A DNA stretch of 64,000 nt from Fereydounia khargensis (GCA_026413255.1 JAOCZO010000014.1:186001-250000), one strand, 5' to 3'; positions 20,879 through 32,258 are shown, counted from the first letter of the stretch. Made by a program: numbers and translations. Notes: a model not told the origin generated them from the letters alone.

Positions 20879-22167
20879 GCGCCCGGAGGCAAGACCAGAC
20901 AAATGCGCGCGCACGGGAGCGTCTCAGCCCAGAGTCCGTTGGCTGGCTGGCTGGCCGCCGCGGAAACAGAGACAAGACTCTCTCTCTCTCTCGCGCTCTC
21001 TCTCTGTCTCGCCCTCCCCCGCCCTTGCAACAGAGTCGCGTCGCCCTCTGGCCTCGCACCCGCGCCCTGGCTAAGCTGCCCCTCTTTCAAAAAAAAAAAA
21101 AAAACGCAAAGCTGGCAGCATCAGCCCGCCGCCGCCGCCCGCGTCGACACCCAGACAGACGGCTCGAGCGAGCAGCAGCGGGTGCAGCGTCGGTGCAAGT
21201 GCAAGTGCCAGTGCCAGTGCCAGCGCCGCGTCAATCCAACGCAACGCAACCCGGCTCCCTCACTCTCTCCCCCTTCTCGCACGCTCAGCTCGACCGGAAT
21301 CCCACCCAACATTACCACACTTGAACTCCCTTCTCCCTTCCGTCCCGCCGTCCACTTCCTAACCAATCTTTGCCGCATTGAGGCTTTCTCCTCTCGGCTT
21401 CACCCCACAGCAGCAGCAGCAGCAGCTCCAACAGCATCGCCATCACCACCCCGCCCCATTGACGACGACACGATCATTCACCTCGTCATACCGTATCATA
21501 TCACCCTCCAGCCAGCAGACCACCCATCTCATCCCATTCAGCCCACCACGCAGTCCCTTAGCTTGGCCTCGTTTGGCTTCGTCCCGAAACGTTACTGCAA
21601 ATCCTTGTCTAGAGCTTGCCGGCTTTTTGTCCATACGCCCCCCCCCTTTCCTTCTTATCTGCCGCGGCTGCCGTCTGCTCATTGCTTTTTCCCTCGGTCT
21701 CATTTCCACATCAGCCCTGCTAAATTGAGCACACACACGGCTCGCGCTCCAGATTCATTTCAGCCCTTCAACCTCCAGCTCAAAACACGATTCTGTCTAG
21801 CCTGCCCCATCACTATCTACAGCGCGGCACACCTCGCCTCCCTCCATTAACTTCCTCACCAGCCGTCCACCACGCCGTATCTTTCTTGGCGGCTCGTATT
21901 GCACCCACGCGGAACCGACCTTGACCAGTCCTTCCTCCATTCACTCTCGGCCCGCGTGAGACAGTCTGGCGATCCTGTGGCTCACCGTTCAGCCACCGCC
22001 ATTCTCCAATCACAACCAGGTCAACTTTCTCGCACAGCAGCTGTATGCAGCCGACCCTCGCCCTCGCCTGACCTTACTGCATTTCAGACCTGTGATCCTT
22101 TTTCCCCCCGTATCTACATACCCTTGAAGAGCTCTTCTCCTTCAATACCCCTTCGCAACGAATCACG
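19622..22167. other. Long intergenic region and CT-rich leader of the RasGAP gene
   Basis: About 2.5 kb. 19630-20640 has no gene but two dense ACTGTACTGTA-type motif patches (20492-20515 and 20537-20560). 20640-21100 is simple sequence: GGCTGGCTGG runs, an A27 tract, CT repeats and a second A tract. 21100-22160 is C/T-rich and reads like a long transcribed leader; open frames there are biased Ser/Pro translations of that leader. Confidence 0.5.
20848..20874. repeat. A27 homopolymer tract
   Basis: Twenty-seven uninterrupted A bases preceded by GAAAAAG. A second tract of about 15 A lies near 21090-21104. No target-site duplication or retroposed sequence is evident beside either. Confidence 0.85.
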
Positions 22168-24825
22168 ATGACGACCTTCCAGCAAGCCCCCAATGGCTCC
22201 TACCCTTCCAACAGCCCCATTGCCGGCGAGGGAAGTGGCTCGGGCAGAGATCGCAACACCATGATGAACCGACGTCTCACTGCCGCCAGTCTCAGCAATC
22301 GCAACACCAACAGGTACTCGGTCACCGCGCTCTACAGCATGGCTGCTGAGCAGGATGTCGAAGTAGAGGATGACCTGGCCCGAGGTACGTTCCACTGCCC
22401 CATGCTCCAAGTTCTAACCCTTATCGACACACTCTTACCTCTTCCCCCTTCCCTCTGAAAACAGCCCAAAAGCGGCTACGAGAACTCAAGGGTCGCATCT
22501 CAGCCCAGTCAAAGAAGAACTTTGTACTCGAGCGAGACGTACGGTATCTTGACAGCCGAATCGCTCTCCTGATTGCAAACAGGATGGCCCTCGACGAGGT
22601 ACGTAATGTTTGCTTTGCTCCTCTCTAACCCGCCGCTCACCACAGATGCGTCTCTCCCTTTGTCTGCTTGAATAGCAATCCGAAGTGGCCAGCACCCTCG
22701 AAGAAGCTGATCCAGCACTTACCGGTACCGTACTAGACGACCGCAAGATGCAGCAGTACGGCAACCTCTTCTTCCTCCTTCAGTCCGAGCCAAGGCACAT
22801 TGCAGCCCTCTGTCGCCTGGTCAGCCTTGCCGAGATCGACACACTCCTCCAGACTGTCATGTTCACTCTCTACGGAAACCAGTATGAGAGCCGCGAAGAG
22901 CATCTCCTCCTCACCATGTTCCAGGTAGGTCTTGACCCGCTGGCCTCTCTGGCCCCTTTAACGAGAAGTGTCCAATCGCTCACGACGGTACACCTTTTTC
23001 TTGCTTGTTTGTCACTCTATAGTCCGTTCTTTCGGCACAGTTTGAGACTGCTACCGAGTTTGGTTCCCTCCTGCGAGCCAACACCCCAGTATCACGCATG
23101 ATGACCACCTACACACGGAGAGGGCCCGGTCAGAGCTATCTCAAGAGTGTCCTTTCAGAGAGGATCAACAGCCTTATCGAGCACAAGGATCTCAACCTCG
23201 AGGTCAACCCGCTCAAAGTCTACGAGCAGATGATCAACCAGATTGAAGAGGACACGGGAAGCCTGCCGCCAAATCTTCCCCGAGGTGTGCCCGCCGAGGT
23301 TGCCGAGGAGAACGCGGATGTTCAGGCCATCATCGCACCACGACTGACCATGCTCATGGAGATCGCCAACAGCTTCCTTCTGACTATCATCAACTCGATT
23401 GAGGAAGTCCCGTACGGTATCCGCTGGATCTGCAAGCAGATTCGCAGTCTCACCAAGCGAAAGTACCCCGATGCCACCGACTTTGCCATCTGCTCGCTCA
23501 TCGGCGGTTTCTTCTTCCTCCGATTTATCAACCCCGCCATCGTCACACCACAGGCCTACATGCTCGTTGACGGTCCGCCTGCCAAGCACCCGCGCCGGAC
23601 GCTCACGCTCATCGCCAAGATGTTGCAGAACCTGGCCAACAAGCCTTCCTACGCCAAGGAGCAGTACATGATGTCTCTCAACCCCTTTGTGGAGAACAAC
23701 AAGACGCGCATGAACGCTTTCCTCAATGCGCTATGCGATGTTGGTGACTTTTATGACACGCTCGAGATGGATCAGTACATGGCGCTCTCCAAGAAGGATC
23801 TTCAGATCCAGATCACGCTCAACGAGCTGTACAACACCCACTCGCTGGTCGGTCAGCACCTTGATGTGCTTGCGCCAAACGACAAGCACCACCTCCGCAT
23901 TCTGATCGACGAGCTTGGGCCAAGCCCTGGCCAAGTGGCACGCAAGGAGAACCGCACGGTTGACCTGCCACTCTTCAGCCGATGGGAGACGCCCATTCAG
24001 GATCTGACTACAGCATTCATGTCGGAGAACAATGTCACCCAGAACGACATTCTGTACATGGAGACCAAGTCGATCTTTGTGCAGCTCATCCGTTCGATTC
24101 CTTCTTTGGCCGAGCGACGACCCATCAACTTGCCCCAGATTGCTGAGCGCGCGGCTACAACCAAGGATGCAACGCTCGTGCGCAAGGGCATCAAGGTCAA
24201 GGAGATGCTTCGAGAGCTTGAAGAGCTCAAGGTGGTTGATCGAAGGGATGGGTACAGCCTCATGACGGATGAGGTGGCCTCGGAGCTTGCTCATCTCGGC
24301 AACATGCGAGAAAAGGTCATCCAGGAGATGCGCAGCCTTGAAGCGGTGTACAAGACTATTGGCGAGCACAACAATTACCTGCGAAGCCAGCTCGACACGT
24401 ACAAGAGCTACCTTCAGAACGTCCGCATGACTAGTGGCTCGGGCAAGGACAAGACGACCGGCGGAGTAGGCGTCATCTCGGTCGGCGGCAAGGAGAAGAA
24501 GGCCCCCAAATCCCAAGTGCTGGGCCCGTACCGCTTCACGCACGCACAGATGGAGAAGGACGGCATCATTGTGGAGAGTAACGTTCCGGAGAATCGCCGT
24601 GCCAACATCTTTTTCAACATCACATCGCCTTCCCCAGGCACGTTCATCATCGCGCTTCACTACAAGGGGCGTGAAAAGGCAATCTTGGAGATGGACCTCA
24701 AGCTGGACGACCTGCTTGAAAAGCAGAAGGACGACGTGCAGTTGCTCGACCTCGAGTACGTGCAACTGAATGTCGGCAAGATTCTCCAGCTGCTCAACAA
24801 GACATTTGCCAAGCGCAAGTTCTGA
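22168..24825 (+). CDS. Ras GTPase-activating protein of the fission-yeast Gap1 type, four exons
   Basis: Joined 22168..22384, 22465..22598, 22676..22924 and 23023..24825, 800 aa. RasGAPs speed GTP hydrolysis by Ras and so damp cAMP or MAP kinase signalling at the plasma membrane. After a 75-residue Ser/Asn-rich N-terminus comes a coiled segment ([20 protein letters not shown]), then the RasGAP domain: [35 protein letters not shown] with the arginine finger region, and [14 protein letters not shown], the FLR.INPA signature. A RasGAP C-terminal domain follows (about residues 600-790), ending FAKRKF. There is no calponin or IQ part, which separates it from IQGAP and fits Gap1/Sar1. All four exons join in frame at GT-AG borders. 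Confidence 0.94.
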
Positions 24826-25502
24826 GCCGAGCTCTATTCTGGTTCTTTGTTTATTTCCTCTTTTCCCCTCCCCTCCTTTCCCTCCTTCTTCTTGACTGTT
24901 GCATTATACCCCCTTCGCGCACGTAGGCGGATGGATCTCCGCCAGTCGCTGGTTCTCTCTGGCTGCTGCTCTCTTGCCAATCCACCGGGCTGCGCCTCTT
25001 TCACCTTCCTTTTTCAGTCACTTGTTACCCCCTTGTTTCGGACGCTCGCCTTTGCTCCGTTCCTTCCTTTTTTTCTTGAATCCCTTTTTTTTCCCATCAT
25101 CTTTGGCTCCTGTGGTGCGTCTTCCCTCTCTTTGGCCTATTTGTAACCGCGGTAGAAGGCACCGGTCCATGTGGGATCCGCTACCTGTTGTGGTTTGATA
25201 TCCTGTCTTTATGACGGCCGCCTTGTTGCCCCACCTCATTCCTCCTCTTCCTTGTTCCCTTTCTCTCCCTGCTTTCTCACCCAGTTATGGGGCAATGCAC
25301 TCAAGCTCTCTCTGGTGTACTTTTCTTATACAGGGGTGAACTAGATACGATGATGATGATGATGAATCTGGTGCGGGGCACAGGTTGAATTGAATGCTTG
25401 TATACAAAATGTCTAGGTGTTGAGTGCGAGCCGAGTGAGCGGGGAGACTGGGGTATCGAGGAAGGGGAAGGGGAAGGAGGGGGCCTAGAGTCCTGGTGGG
25501 CA
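24826..25502. other. Intergenic region between convergent genes
   Basis: About 680 bp between the RasGAP and SWC4 stops. T/C-rich (24840-25140), as expected for 3' ends, with a short GAT repeat at 25350-25364. No gene seen. Confidence 0.5.
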
Positions 25503-26984
25503 TCAAGTCGCAGTTGTGGTGGTAGAGGTGGCTGTGGTAGAGTTGTGCGTCTCAGTAACAGTCGCGGACTGAGGCTGCGACTGTGCCTGCTGCTGCATCT
25601 TGTTTGTCTCTGCCACAGCCTCAGCCAGCCTGGCCTTGGCAATACGCAGTTCGGTCTGTACACGATCGAGCTGTCTCTTCATTTCGAGGCCACTCGTCAC
25701 GGCACCAAGCAGGCCCTCCCATTTTTCAAAGTTACGCGCGGTCGGGAAGACAAGTTTGGCGGGGATGGGCGGGTCGAGTTCGGCAAGTGTCATGGCGGCG
25801 CGCTGGGCGAGGTTGGGACGCGGGGCAAGCACGCGCCCGGAACGGAGGAAGGCACCGGCTCCCACGGGCGGCGCGGAGGAGGGCGTTCCTACCAGGTGTG
25901 GGTAGGGCGGCTTGGACGGCGGCTGGGCATCCGGGTCAAAGCGGGTGATGCAGTGCAGCTCGTCGTGGTGGGCCTGCTTGAGCTCCTGGCGCTGCTTGGC
26001 GGTCAGCGGCTCGTCGTCCGTCTTGCGCTTCTTGGCACGCGAGCCAGATGTGTCGTCAGATGCGGATGCGGATGCGGACTGGAGGAGGCCAGAGACGCCA
26101 GAGCCTGCAGCGGCCACGGCGTGCGGCGCCGAGTTGGGGAGCGACTCCCAGCCGCCAAGGAGACGGAGGAGTTCTTCTCGTTCAGAGGCAAAGCGAGCCT
26201 CGTTCTGTTCGATGCGGCGAATTTCGACGTAGAGCGCCTCCTCCTCGGCGAGTTGGTCCGGCGTGCGCGTGTAGAGGCGGGCGACAGCCTTCTTGCGCTC
26301 AACCTCGCGCTGCTTGTCGAACGAGTAGGTGGATAGGAGGGCCTGGCGTGCATCCATGTCGTCTGTCGAGATGCGGCTGCGGATAAGGCGTCGACAGATA
26401 GCGTAGTAGCGGGCCTTGAGGTCCTCGATGGAGCGTGGCTTGCCCGATGGCCAGTCGTACCGGTCGTGGATGACTACAAAGCGGAGGTCATAGGCGTGGC
26501 AGAGCTCGATTAGGTAGTCGGTTTCCTCCTTGGTCCAGTCGTCGTCGCGGAGATGCTGGATATACTCATCATTGGAGTACGAGTATACGCCGGATGTGGT
26601 GTTGAACTCGGCAAAGCGGTACTCGGACTCGGGCTCGTCGGATGGGTTGGCACGGGCGGGTGCCCAGTGGTGGAGGACGAGGCGGTCTTGCCTTGCCGGG
26701 TTGCGGAAGGGGGTCCACTCCCAGCGCTTTGCCTTGCCCGTGCGGCGCTTAAACTTGGGGCGGAAGGAGCTGCCTGCAGCTTGGCTCATTGCGAGACTGG
26801 GAGCATTGTCGCCGAGAAGGGCAAATAGCTCACGGGTCATGCCATCGTACTTTGGCTTTGTGGGCTTGGGGGCAGCGGTAGGCGGAGGCTTGCTGCTGCG
26901 CTGCTTGCGTGAGCTGCTGGCGCCGGAGGGATTGCGCTGGCGCTCTGGGAGGGAGAGAATGTCACGCACGTCGTTGGATGTCAT
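25503..26984 (-). CDS. SWC4: SWR1/NuA4 complex subunit Swc4 (DMAP1)
   Basis: Single exon, 493 aa with start at 26984. An in-frame ATG 26 codons upstream (27062) exists, but MTSNDVRDILSLPER matches the normal family start, so the shorter form is preferred. Swc4 is shared by the SWR1 complex, which puts H2A.Z into chromatin, and the NuA4 histone acetyltransferase. Visible: GMTRELFALLGDNAPSL, KAKRWEWTPFRNPARQD, LVLHHWAP, then the SANT domain WTKEETDYLIELCHAYDLRF and VIHDRYDW with LKARYYAICRRL, all family hallmarks. A KEL-rich coiled region follows, and a Gln/Thr/Ser-rich tail. It is divergent from AVO1. Confidence 0.94.
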   Translation of the reverse strand: MTSNDVRDILSLPERQRNPSGASSSRKQRSSKPPPTAAPKPTKPKYDGMTRELFALLGDNAPSLAMSQAAGSSFRPKFKRRTGKAKRWEWTPFRNPARQDRLVLHHWAPARANPSDEPESEYRFAEFNTTSGVYSYSNDEYIQHLRDDDWTKEETDYLIELCHAYDLRFVVIHDRYDWPSGKPRSIEDLKARYYAICRRLIRSRISTDDMDARQALLSTYSFDKQREVERKKAVARLYTRTPDQLAEEEALYVEIRRIEQNEARFASEREELLRLLGGWESLPNSAPHAVAAAGSGVSGLLQSASASASDDTSGSRAKKRKTDDEPLTAKQRQELKQAHHDELHCITRFDPDAQPPSKPPYPHLVGTPSSAPPVGAGAFLRSGRVLAPRPNLAQRAAMTLAELDPPIPAKLVFPTARNFEKWEGLLGAVTSGLEMKRQLDRVQTELRIAKARLAEAVAETNKMQQQAQSQPQSATVTETHNSTTATSTTTTAT

Positions 26985-27083
26985 GACGATTTGTGCGTGC
27001 GCGTGGTGGTGGTTGTGAGAAGAGGCTTGGCGAATCCGAATCCAGACCAAGTCAGGGCTCATACGGTCAGGAAGCGCCGAGAG

Positions 27084-27091
27084 TCACGTGA
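27084..27091. promoter_or_regulatory. E-box palindrome TCACGTGA
   Basis: A perfect eight-base palindrome with the CACGTG core bound by bHLH proteins of the Cbf1 type, 93 bp from the SWC4 start. The same eight bases occur upstream of the eL24 gene. Binding is inferred from motif only. Confidence 0.45.
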
Positions 27092-27113
27092 TCCAATCTG
27101 ACAGTGTGGTCCG

Positions 27114-27154
27114 CGCTCAGCGCTCAGCGCTCAGCACTCAGCACTCAGCACTCG
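27114..27154. repeat. Seven-base tandem repeat, six copies
   Basis: Three copies of CGCTCAG are followed by two of CACTCAG and a last partial one, with one base drifting from G to A between the halves. It lies in the SWC4/AVO1 promoter. Confidence 0.85.
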
Positions 27155-27762
27155 TTTAGCTTTAGCGACAAGGCCGAGTCGTTCTAGCTTGAAGCGAATA
27201 GAAACCTTTTGGTCTCAGTCAATGCACTCGGAAAGTGCCGGTGACTGTACAGTGTCATGAGGGATGATCAAAGTTGGTCACCTTTGCTGGTTGCCGTGGG
27301 CATGGGAACAACATGCGTGATTTTAGAAGGGCGCGAGGCTAGGCTGGCGGGGCGTCTTGCGTGTGTGTGCCCTGTGTGCCCTGTGTGCCCCTAGAGGCGT
27401 GGCGCCGGTTGCCTTCCTTGCCTGCTGCCGTGACTGCTGCGCTGACGGGCTGCCTGGTTGCTTGGTTGCTTGGACCCCTCCACACATGATTCAGGTCATT
27501 CGGGTTGCCGACCCCACTCGAGCTCAGTCAAGCTCAGGCACACCCACACTCACACCCACACTCACACTCACTACACGCTTCAAAGAGCAACCCCGCCCTC
27601 CTTCCTTTAGCTCTTCCCATCATCCCATTGCCTCCTGGCCTTCCACTACCGGCCATGGCGTGCCATGTCATCACTCGCTAAACACTCCTTCCCCTGGCGC
27701 TAGCTTCTGTCTATATTCCAAAACAGACGATCGACTGCCGCAACCACAGTACACCACTCGTC

Positions 27763-30174
27763 ATGTCGCTACTCGTCGACCCAGACTATATCATCCACTC
27801 GCTTCGCCTCGCCTATCTTGGTCGCATTGATGATCATGCCGGGCCTCGCGTCATCACCCTCCCTTCCGTGGCCCCAGATGCGAACACTACCTCCTCCTCC
27901 TCCTCCTCCTCCTCTCCTCCTCAACCCCAGCCCGGCCCCTTCTATCAACCCTACGCAGCAGACTCTCATGTTTCTCTCGCTGGTCTCACAAATCCAGCCC
28001 AACACCCAGAGATCACCTCCATACATTCTCCCGTTCCTCAAGGTGGTACAGGTGCCGACCCTCTTGCCGACAAGGCACGATCCTCCAAGCCGGCATCAGG
28101 CCTCCGCTACACTCAGACCATTTACGGGCCCGGCCGCTCTGGAGTGCTCGGCATGCGAGTATCTGGCAAGCGTGCTCAGGACACAAACAGACCTTCCTTA
28201 GCTGGCCGCCTTGAACCACAGACTCGCCCCACCGACGATGCCATGTTCAGCCCACCTCAGCCTCCTCCTCAGGAGCTTCACAATGTTCCCGAAGACGGCC
28301 GCGAAAGCCAACTCTCTCATTCTCTCAGCGAAGACATCTCCTCTGCCCAAAACAATCAGGCCCCAACCCTCTTTGCGATCCCACCAGACGATCGTTCCAG
28401 TACCCCCAATGCGCCTGTCTCATCCGCCGCTACACCAATACCTGCTCCCTACGCCGAAAGCTCCACTGATACCAACACAATCGCCTCCAGTATCGGTTCC
28501 CCCGACTTTCTCAACGTCGGTAGCCTTGAGCTACCAGCGATACCCAAGCCAGGAGACAATGACTTTGACCGTGTGCCCACCATCCTTGCCGATGATGCAG
28601 AGCGCGGCGGTCCCACCGCTCGCTCCTCACCAATCAAGTCTCGCAAACCGACAGCCAACGCCAAAGACGCAACTTTCAGACTACCAGCCTCGGCCTTCCT
28701 TGTCGCTGACGATGACGAAGACCTCACTGACAATTCTCGTCCCAGGCGTCGCAAGCGAAACTCTTCTCGCTCCAAATCAGGTCAGCAGCTCTCTAAGAAT
28801 CTCGCCGACGCAGAAAGCTTTTCTGCCACAAAAGCATCCGCGAACGATGTTGCGTCTCGGCATGCCACCCGGCCCAAGGTCTCGGCTCTCTCTGCCCTCA
28901 TGCGCAAGCAAGACTCTGGCCCATCCAATCCATTCGCTGCCTTCTATTCAGGCATAGCAGGTCGGGCCAGCACAGCGCCAAGCATGAATGTCGAACTCTA
29001 CTTCCCTTGGGCTGCTAGCAACCAATCGCCTCCAGCCACGCCTCCCGCAAGCGGCGCAGTCAGTGTCGATGCCAGAACTCGCTCCATGAAACTTCGTGTG
29101 CGCAAGGACGCTACCATGGAGGAAGTAATCGGTTACGGCCTCTTCTGTTATGCGGAAGAAGGGTGGAAGCCGGATCTTGACCCGGGAAGTCTCTCCGAGC
29201 AAGAGCAAGAATCGCGCCTCACCACAATAGGTTGGACGCTACGTATCGTCGAAGATGGCGAAGTTGACGAGGACTTTCCCGCCATTGACCGCACCCTTAC
29301 CCTGGGCAAGTTTGGCGGTGACGAATTTGCCGTCTGTGAGGCAACATCGACTCAGATCAAGCAGCACAAGGAGTCCTATGACGAGATCGTGCGCCGTGCT
29401 TCCCGCGTCGTCACGTCTACCGCCAAGAAGAGCGGGCCCAGTACTCTCAATCCCAGAGTCAATGCCTTGGCAGACAACAAGCTTGGTGTCACACCCGCGA
29501 CCATGGTCAGCACTCCCATCTTTGCCACTGGTGCCCTCAGTCGCACAGCCGCCGCTCCTTCCAGTGCGAGCATCTTCCTCAGGGTCCTTGTGACCCCCAA
29601 CCCAGAAGTGCGATACAAGACCACGCTCCAAGTACCAGCCGACATGTATCTTGCGGACGTCTTGGAGATGATCTGCCGCAAGCGTCATCTTGCCAATGTG
29701 GACGAGTGGGCACTGCTCCTTCCTGACAAAGGCACCGTTGTTCCGCTGGATCGGACAGTCGAGAGCCTCGAGGGCAACCACGACCTGGCGCTTGTCAGAC
29801 GCACCTCTCTGGGTGCGACCACCCAGCCACGTGCGCCCCGCCTTCCGCTCGATGTCACATCTGCGTACAAATCATTCACCGTCTCACGCAAGACACCCAT
29901 GTTTGTCGCACGACACGAGCGCACCCTCACACTGGACGGTGACTGGGTGCACATCATGCCGACGGACATGCGAACACTTCAAAAGGCGGCCAGCTTCCAC
30001 ATTTCGGCCGTCGTCGCATGCAAACAGAGCAGCAAGATCCCCACTTCGTTCAAACTCGTCGTGTGGCGCGAGTCACCGCGCGATACCAAGCGATACGACT
30101 TTGACGCTGACAGCCAACGCCAGGCTGCTGAGATCGTTCGTGAGATCAACACGTTGCGTGCGCAGCAATCATGA
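27763..30174 (+). CDS. AVO1: TORC2 subunit Avo1/Sin1
   Basis: Single exon, 803 aa. Avo1/Sin1 is an essential scaffold of TOR complex 2 that brings AGC kinase substrates to TOR at the plasma membrane. The N-terminus MSLLVDPDYIIHSLRLAYL resembles the Sin1 start. A long Ser/Pro-rich stretch, with poly-Ser from a CTC repeat at 27891-27926, leads to the CRIM domain: VELYFPWA near residue 410, MKLRVRKDATMEEVIGYGL, and GWTLRIVEDGEVDEDFPAID, the acidic loop that binds substrates. A Ras-binding-like domain (FLRVLVTP to LALVRRTSLG) and a C-terminal PH domain (YKSFTVSRKTPMFVARHER to EIVREINTLRAQQ) complete the usual order. All four expected parts are visible. Confidence 0.94.
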   Translation: MSLLVDPDYIIHSLRLAYLGRIDDHAGPRVITLPSVAPDANTTSSSSSSSSPPQPQPGPFYQPYAADSHVSLAGLTNPAQHPEITSIHSPVPQGGTGADPLADKARSSKPASGLRYTQTIYGPGRSGVLGMRVSGKRAQDTNRPSLAGRLEPQTRPTDDAMFSPPQPPPQELHNVPEDGRESQLSHSLSEDISSAQNNQAPTLFAIPPDDRSSTPNAPVSSAATPIPAPYAESSTDTNTIASSIGSPDFLNVGSLELPAIPKPGDNDFDRVPTILADDAERGGPTARSSPIKSRKPTANAKDATFRLPASAFLVADDDEDLTDNSRPRRRKRNSSRSKSGQQLSKNLADAESFSATKASANDVASRHATRPKVSALSALMRKQDSGPSNPFAAFYSGIAGRASTAPSMNVELYFPWAASNQSPPATPPASGAVSVDARTRSMKLRVRKDATMEEVIGYGLFCYAEEGWKPDLDPGSLSEQEQESRLTTIGWTLRIVEDGEVDEDFPAIDRTLTLGKFGGDEFAVCEATSTQIKQHKESYDEIVRRASRVVTSTAKKSGPSTLNPRVNALADNKLGVTPATMVSTPIFATGALSRTAAAPSSASIFLRVLVTPNPEVRYKTTLQVPADMYLADVLEMICRKRHLANVDEWALLLPDKGTVVPLDRTVESLEGNHDLALVRRTSLGATTQPRAPRLPLDVTSAYKSFTVSRKTPMFVARHERTLTLDGDWVHIMPTDMRTLQKAASFHISAVVACKQSSKIPTSFKLVVWRESPRDTKRYDFDADSQRQAAEIVREINTLRAQQS

Positions 30175-30455
30175 TCAGGAACCACCCACTAGCATTTCTC
30201 TCTCTATCTTTCTCTTTCCCTCTTTGTGAAGCATTCATTCCCCATCAGACCAAACTTGCACGGCACCCAGTTGTAGTGAGAGTTTCGTAAATTCATTCCA
30301 TGTGACTAGTAGTGTTCCCACACTTGTCGTGGAAACACTTGTGCACCTTGCACCAATATACAATACATGAGACGTGTCATCTGAGAGACAGAGAGAGACA
30401 GAAGAGAGCCAATGAGGACCAAGGGGTGAATAGATTGATCTGGGACAGTACCAGA

Positions 30456-32054
30456 TCAGATGGTGTAGGTGAATCCAGGCTTGCCCTCGACGACCTTGGT
30501 GCCAGCGCGAACCTTCTTGTTGACAAAGTAGAAGTAGGTGGCCAGGCCGAGCGAGCAGACGACGTTGAACGACTGGCAAGCGAGCGTGGCGTAGAGACCC
30601 TTGCGGTAGAGGGGAGCGTCCTTGGCCTGGAAAGCGGTCGAAGCAAAGATACCACCGATACCACCAAAGCTGACAACGACGACGGACACGAACGAACGCT
30701 TGGACTGGCCAGCAATGTTGTTCTGCGAAAAGTTGAGCACGGCAGGAATGTTACCGTTGGCACCGGCGACACCGAAGAAAGTACCGGCGAGCTGGACGCC
30801 ACGGTTGTTCTGGGCGAAGAGCATGCCGAGTCCGATGATCGTCATCACGCACTGAGCGACGATCACGGGGACACGGACAAAGTACCGGTCCGAGATGACG
30901 GCGAACGAGTAGGCGACAAACATGGCAACCACGTACGGAGCAGCGGCGAGCAGGAACGCGTCGCGCACCGAGTAGCCCATACCGCGGAGAATGATGGGAA
31001 GGAAGTAGGCGTACGCGTAGGTGGGCATCGTGGTGTTCATGAACATGATACCGTACAACCAGGGCTTGATGTCCATTGCGTACTTGGCAGCCTTCTTCCA
31101 GGTAAGAGGGTCGTGCTCGGCGTCACCACGGTCGCGCTGAATTCGGGTAAGGATCATGTCGCGCTCCTCGACAGTCAGGAAGCCCTTCTCAGCAGCCTTG
31201 TCCGGGAAGTCGAGGATGAGACCATAAGCAAAAACGGCAAGGACAACGGTGGCAAGACCCTCGAGGATGAAGATCCAACGCCAACCACGAAGTCCGCCGA
31301 CGCCCTCCATGCGCGAGATACCGTAGGCAATGATGTTGGAGAAACCAGCGAAACCCACCGAGATAAGGTAGAAGAAAGACATCCTGACTTGCGACTCTCG
31401 CCTGACGTACCACGTCGAGATGAGCAGCACACATGCTGGGAAGAAACCTGCCTCGAACAGACCAACCAGCGCTCGAGTGACGGTAAGCTGCTGCCAGTTC
31501 TTGACAAAACCTTGCGCCATCATGATCACACCCCAGAGGAAAGCAATAGTGCCGAGCTGCTTGGCCGCACCAATCCTTCGCAGGAGCAGGTTGGAGGGCA
31601 TCTCAAAGATAATGTAGGGCACCTGTGTAAAGTAGAGTGGAGTTAGCAAGAGCTGTGATCACACGAGGGCTGGTTTGGACTTGGCAAAGATACTCACGAA
31701 GAACATGAGGGTGGCAATGGTGTAGTTCTGGGCAACAGTGAGCTTGAGGTCCCTGTTGGCACCAGCAATGTTGGCGGCAGACAAGTTGGTTCGGTCGATG
31801 AGGGCGATCGAGTAGAGAGCACCGAGAATGGGGAGAAGTCGTCGGTCGATCTTCCTACGAACGCGCTTGACCTCCTCTTCGGAGAAGCCAGCATTGATGT
31901 TGTTCAGGTTGCTGTGGAGCTCGACATCGTTCTGGCTGCGGTGCTCAGCGCCGGGGCTGGCGTCGTGAGTGAGATAGACGGGGTTGTTGTCGAGCTCGGC
32001 CTTGTCCTTCTCATCCGAGTGGAGCGACTCTGTCCTGGGGAGAGGAGCAGACAT
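30456..32054 (-). CDS. MFS transporter of the Dal5/allantoate permease family, two exons
   Basis: Joined complement of 31698..32054 and 30456..31622, 507 aa. The anion:cation symporter family to which this belongs moves allantoate, nicotinate, pantothenate, biotin and similar acids across the plasma membrane; the substrate is not readable here. After about 70 acidic soluble residues, KIDRRLLPILGALYSIALIDRTNLSAANIAG gives helix 1 with the family DRTN signature. PSNLLLRRIG, GVIMMAQGF, RALVGLFEAGFFPACVLLISTWY and RWIFILEG are typical of Dal5 relatives. Twelve membrane spans are expected and about twelve hydrophobic blocks are seen. The 75-bp intron restores FFVPYIIFEMPSN. The start at 32054 is the first ATG behind a TATA box at 32253-32258. 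Confidence 0.92.
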
Positions 32055-32252
32055 GTTGACAATGTACGAAACTGGTACTGTGGGCGAGGTCTTGAGGTGG
32101 GGTATCAATGAAAGGTAGGGTCTCAAGCAGCAGGTATGGGAGAATGAAAAAGTCCACGTGTGCGAAGGAGAGCTGCTGGGCGAGGAGGGGGAGACCTTGA
32201 CAGAGAGAGCTGTTTGCAAAGACGAGGAAGTAAAGAGACGGAGCATGCGGTC

Positions 32253-32258
32253 TATATA
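32253..32258 (-). promoter_or_regulatory. TATA box of the MFS transporter gene
   Basis: TATATA (same on both strands) sits 199 bp before the ATG at 32054, within TCTATATATG on the plus strand. Spacing leaves room for a typical leader. Confidence 0.5.

Larger units (their letters stand above)
26985..27762. promoter_or_regulatory. Divergent promoter region of SWC4 and AVO1
   Basis: About 780 bp between opposed starts. It contains a perfect TCACGTGA palindrome at 27084-27091, a 7-bp tandem repeat at 27114-27154, a CTGTACAG motif at 27245-27252, and CACACTCACACTCA simple sequence near 27540-27570. Confidence 0.5.

Noticed and set aside
20903-21850. 315-codon frame before the RasGAP
   Set aside because: Runs through CT repeats, A tracts and CAG runs; its composition is that of simple sequence.
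23731-24765. 344-codon frame antisense to the RasGAP
   Set aside because: Shadow of biased codons in the RasGAP C-terminal half.
30312-31646. 444-codon plus-strand frame opposite the MFS transporter
   Set aside because: Charged, featureless shadow; the minus strand holds a clear twelve-span transporter.
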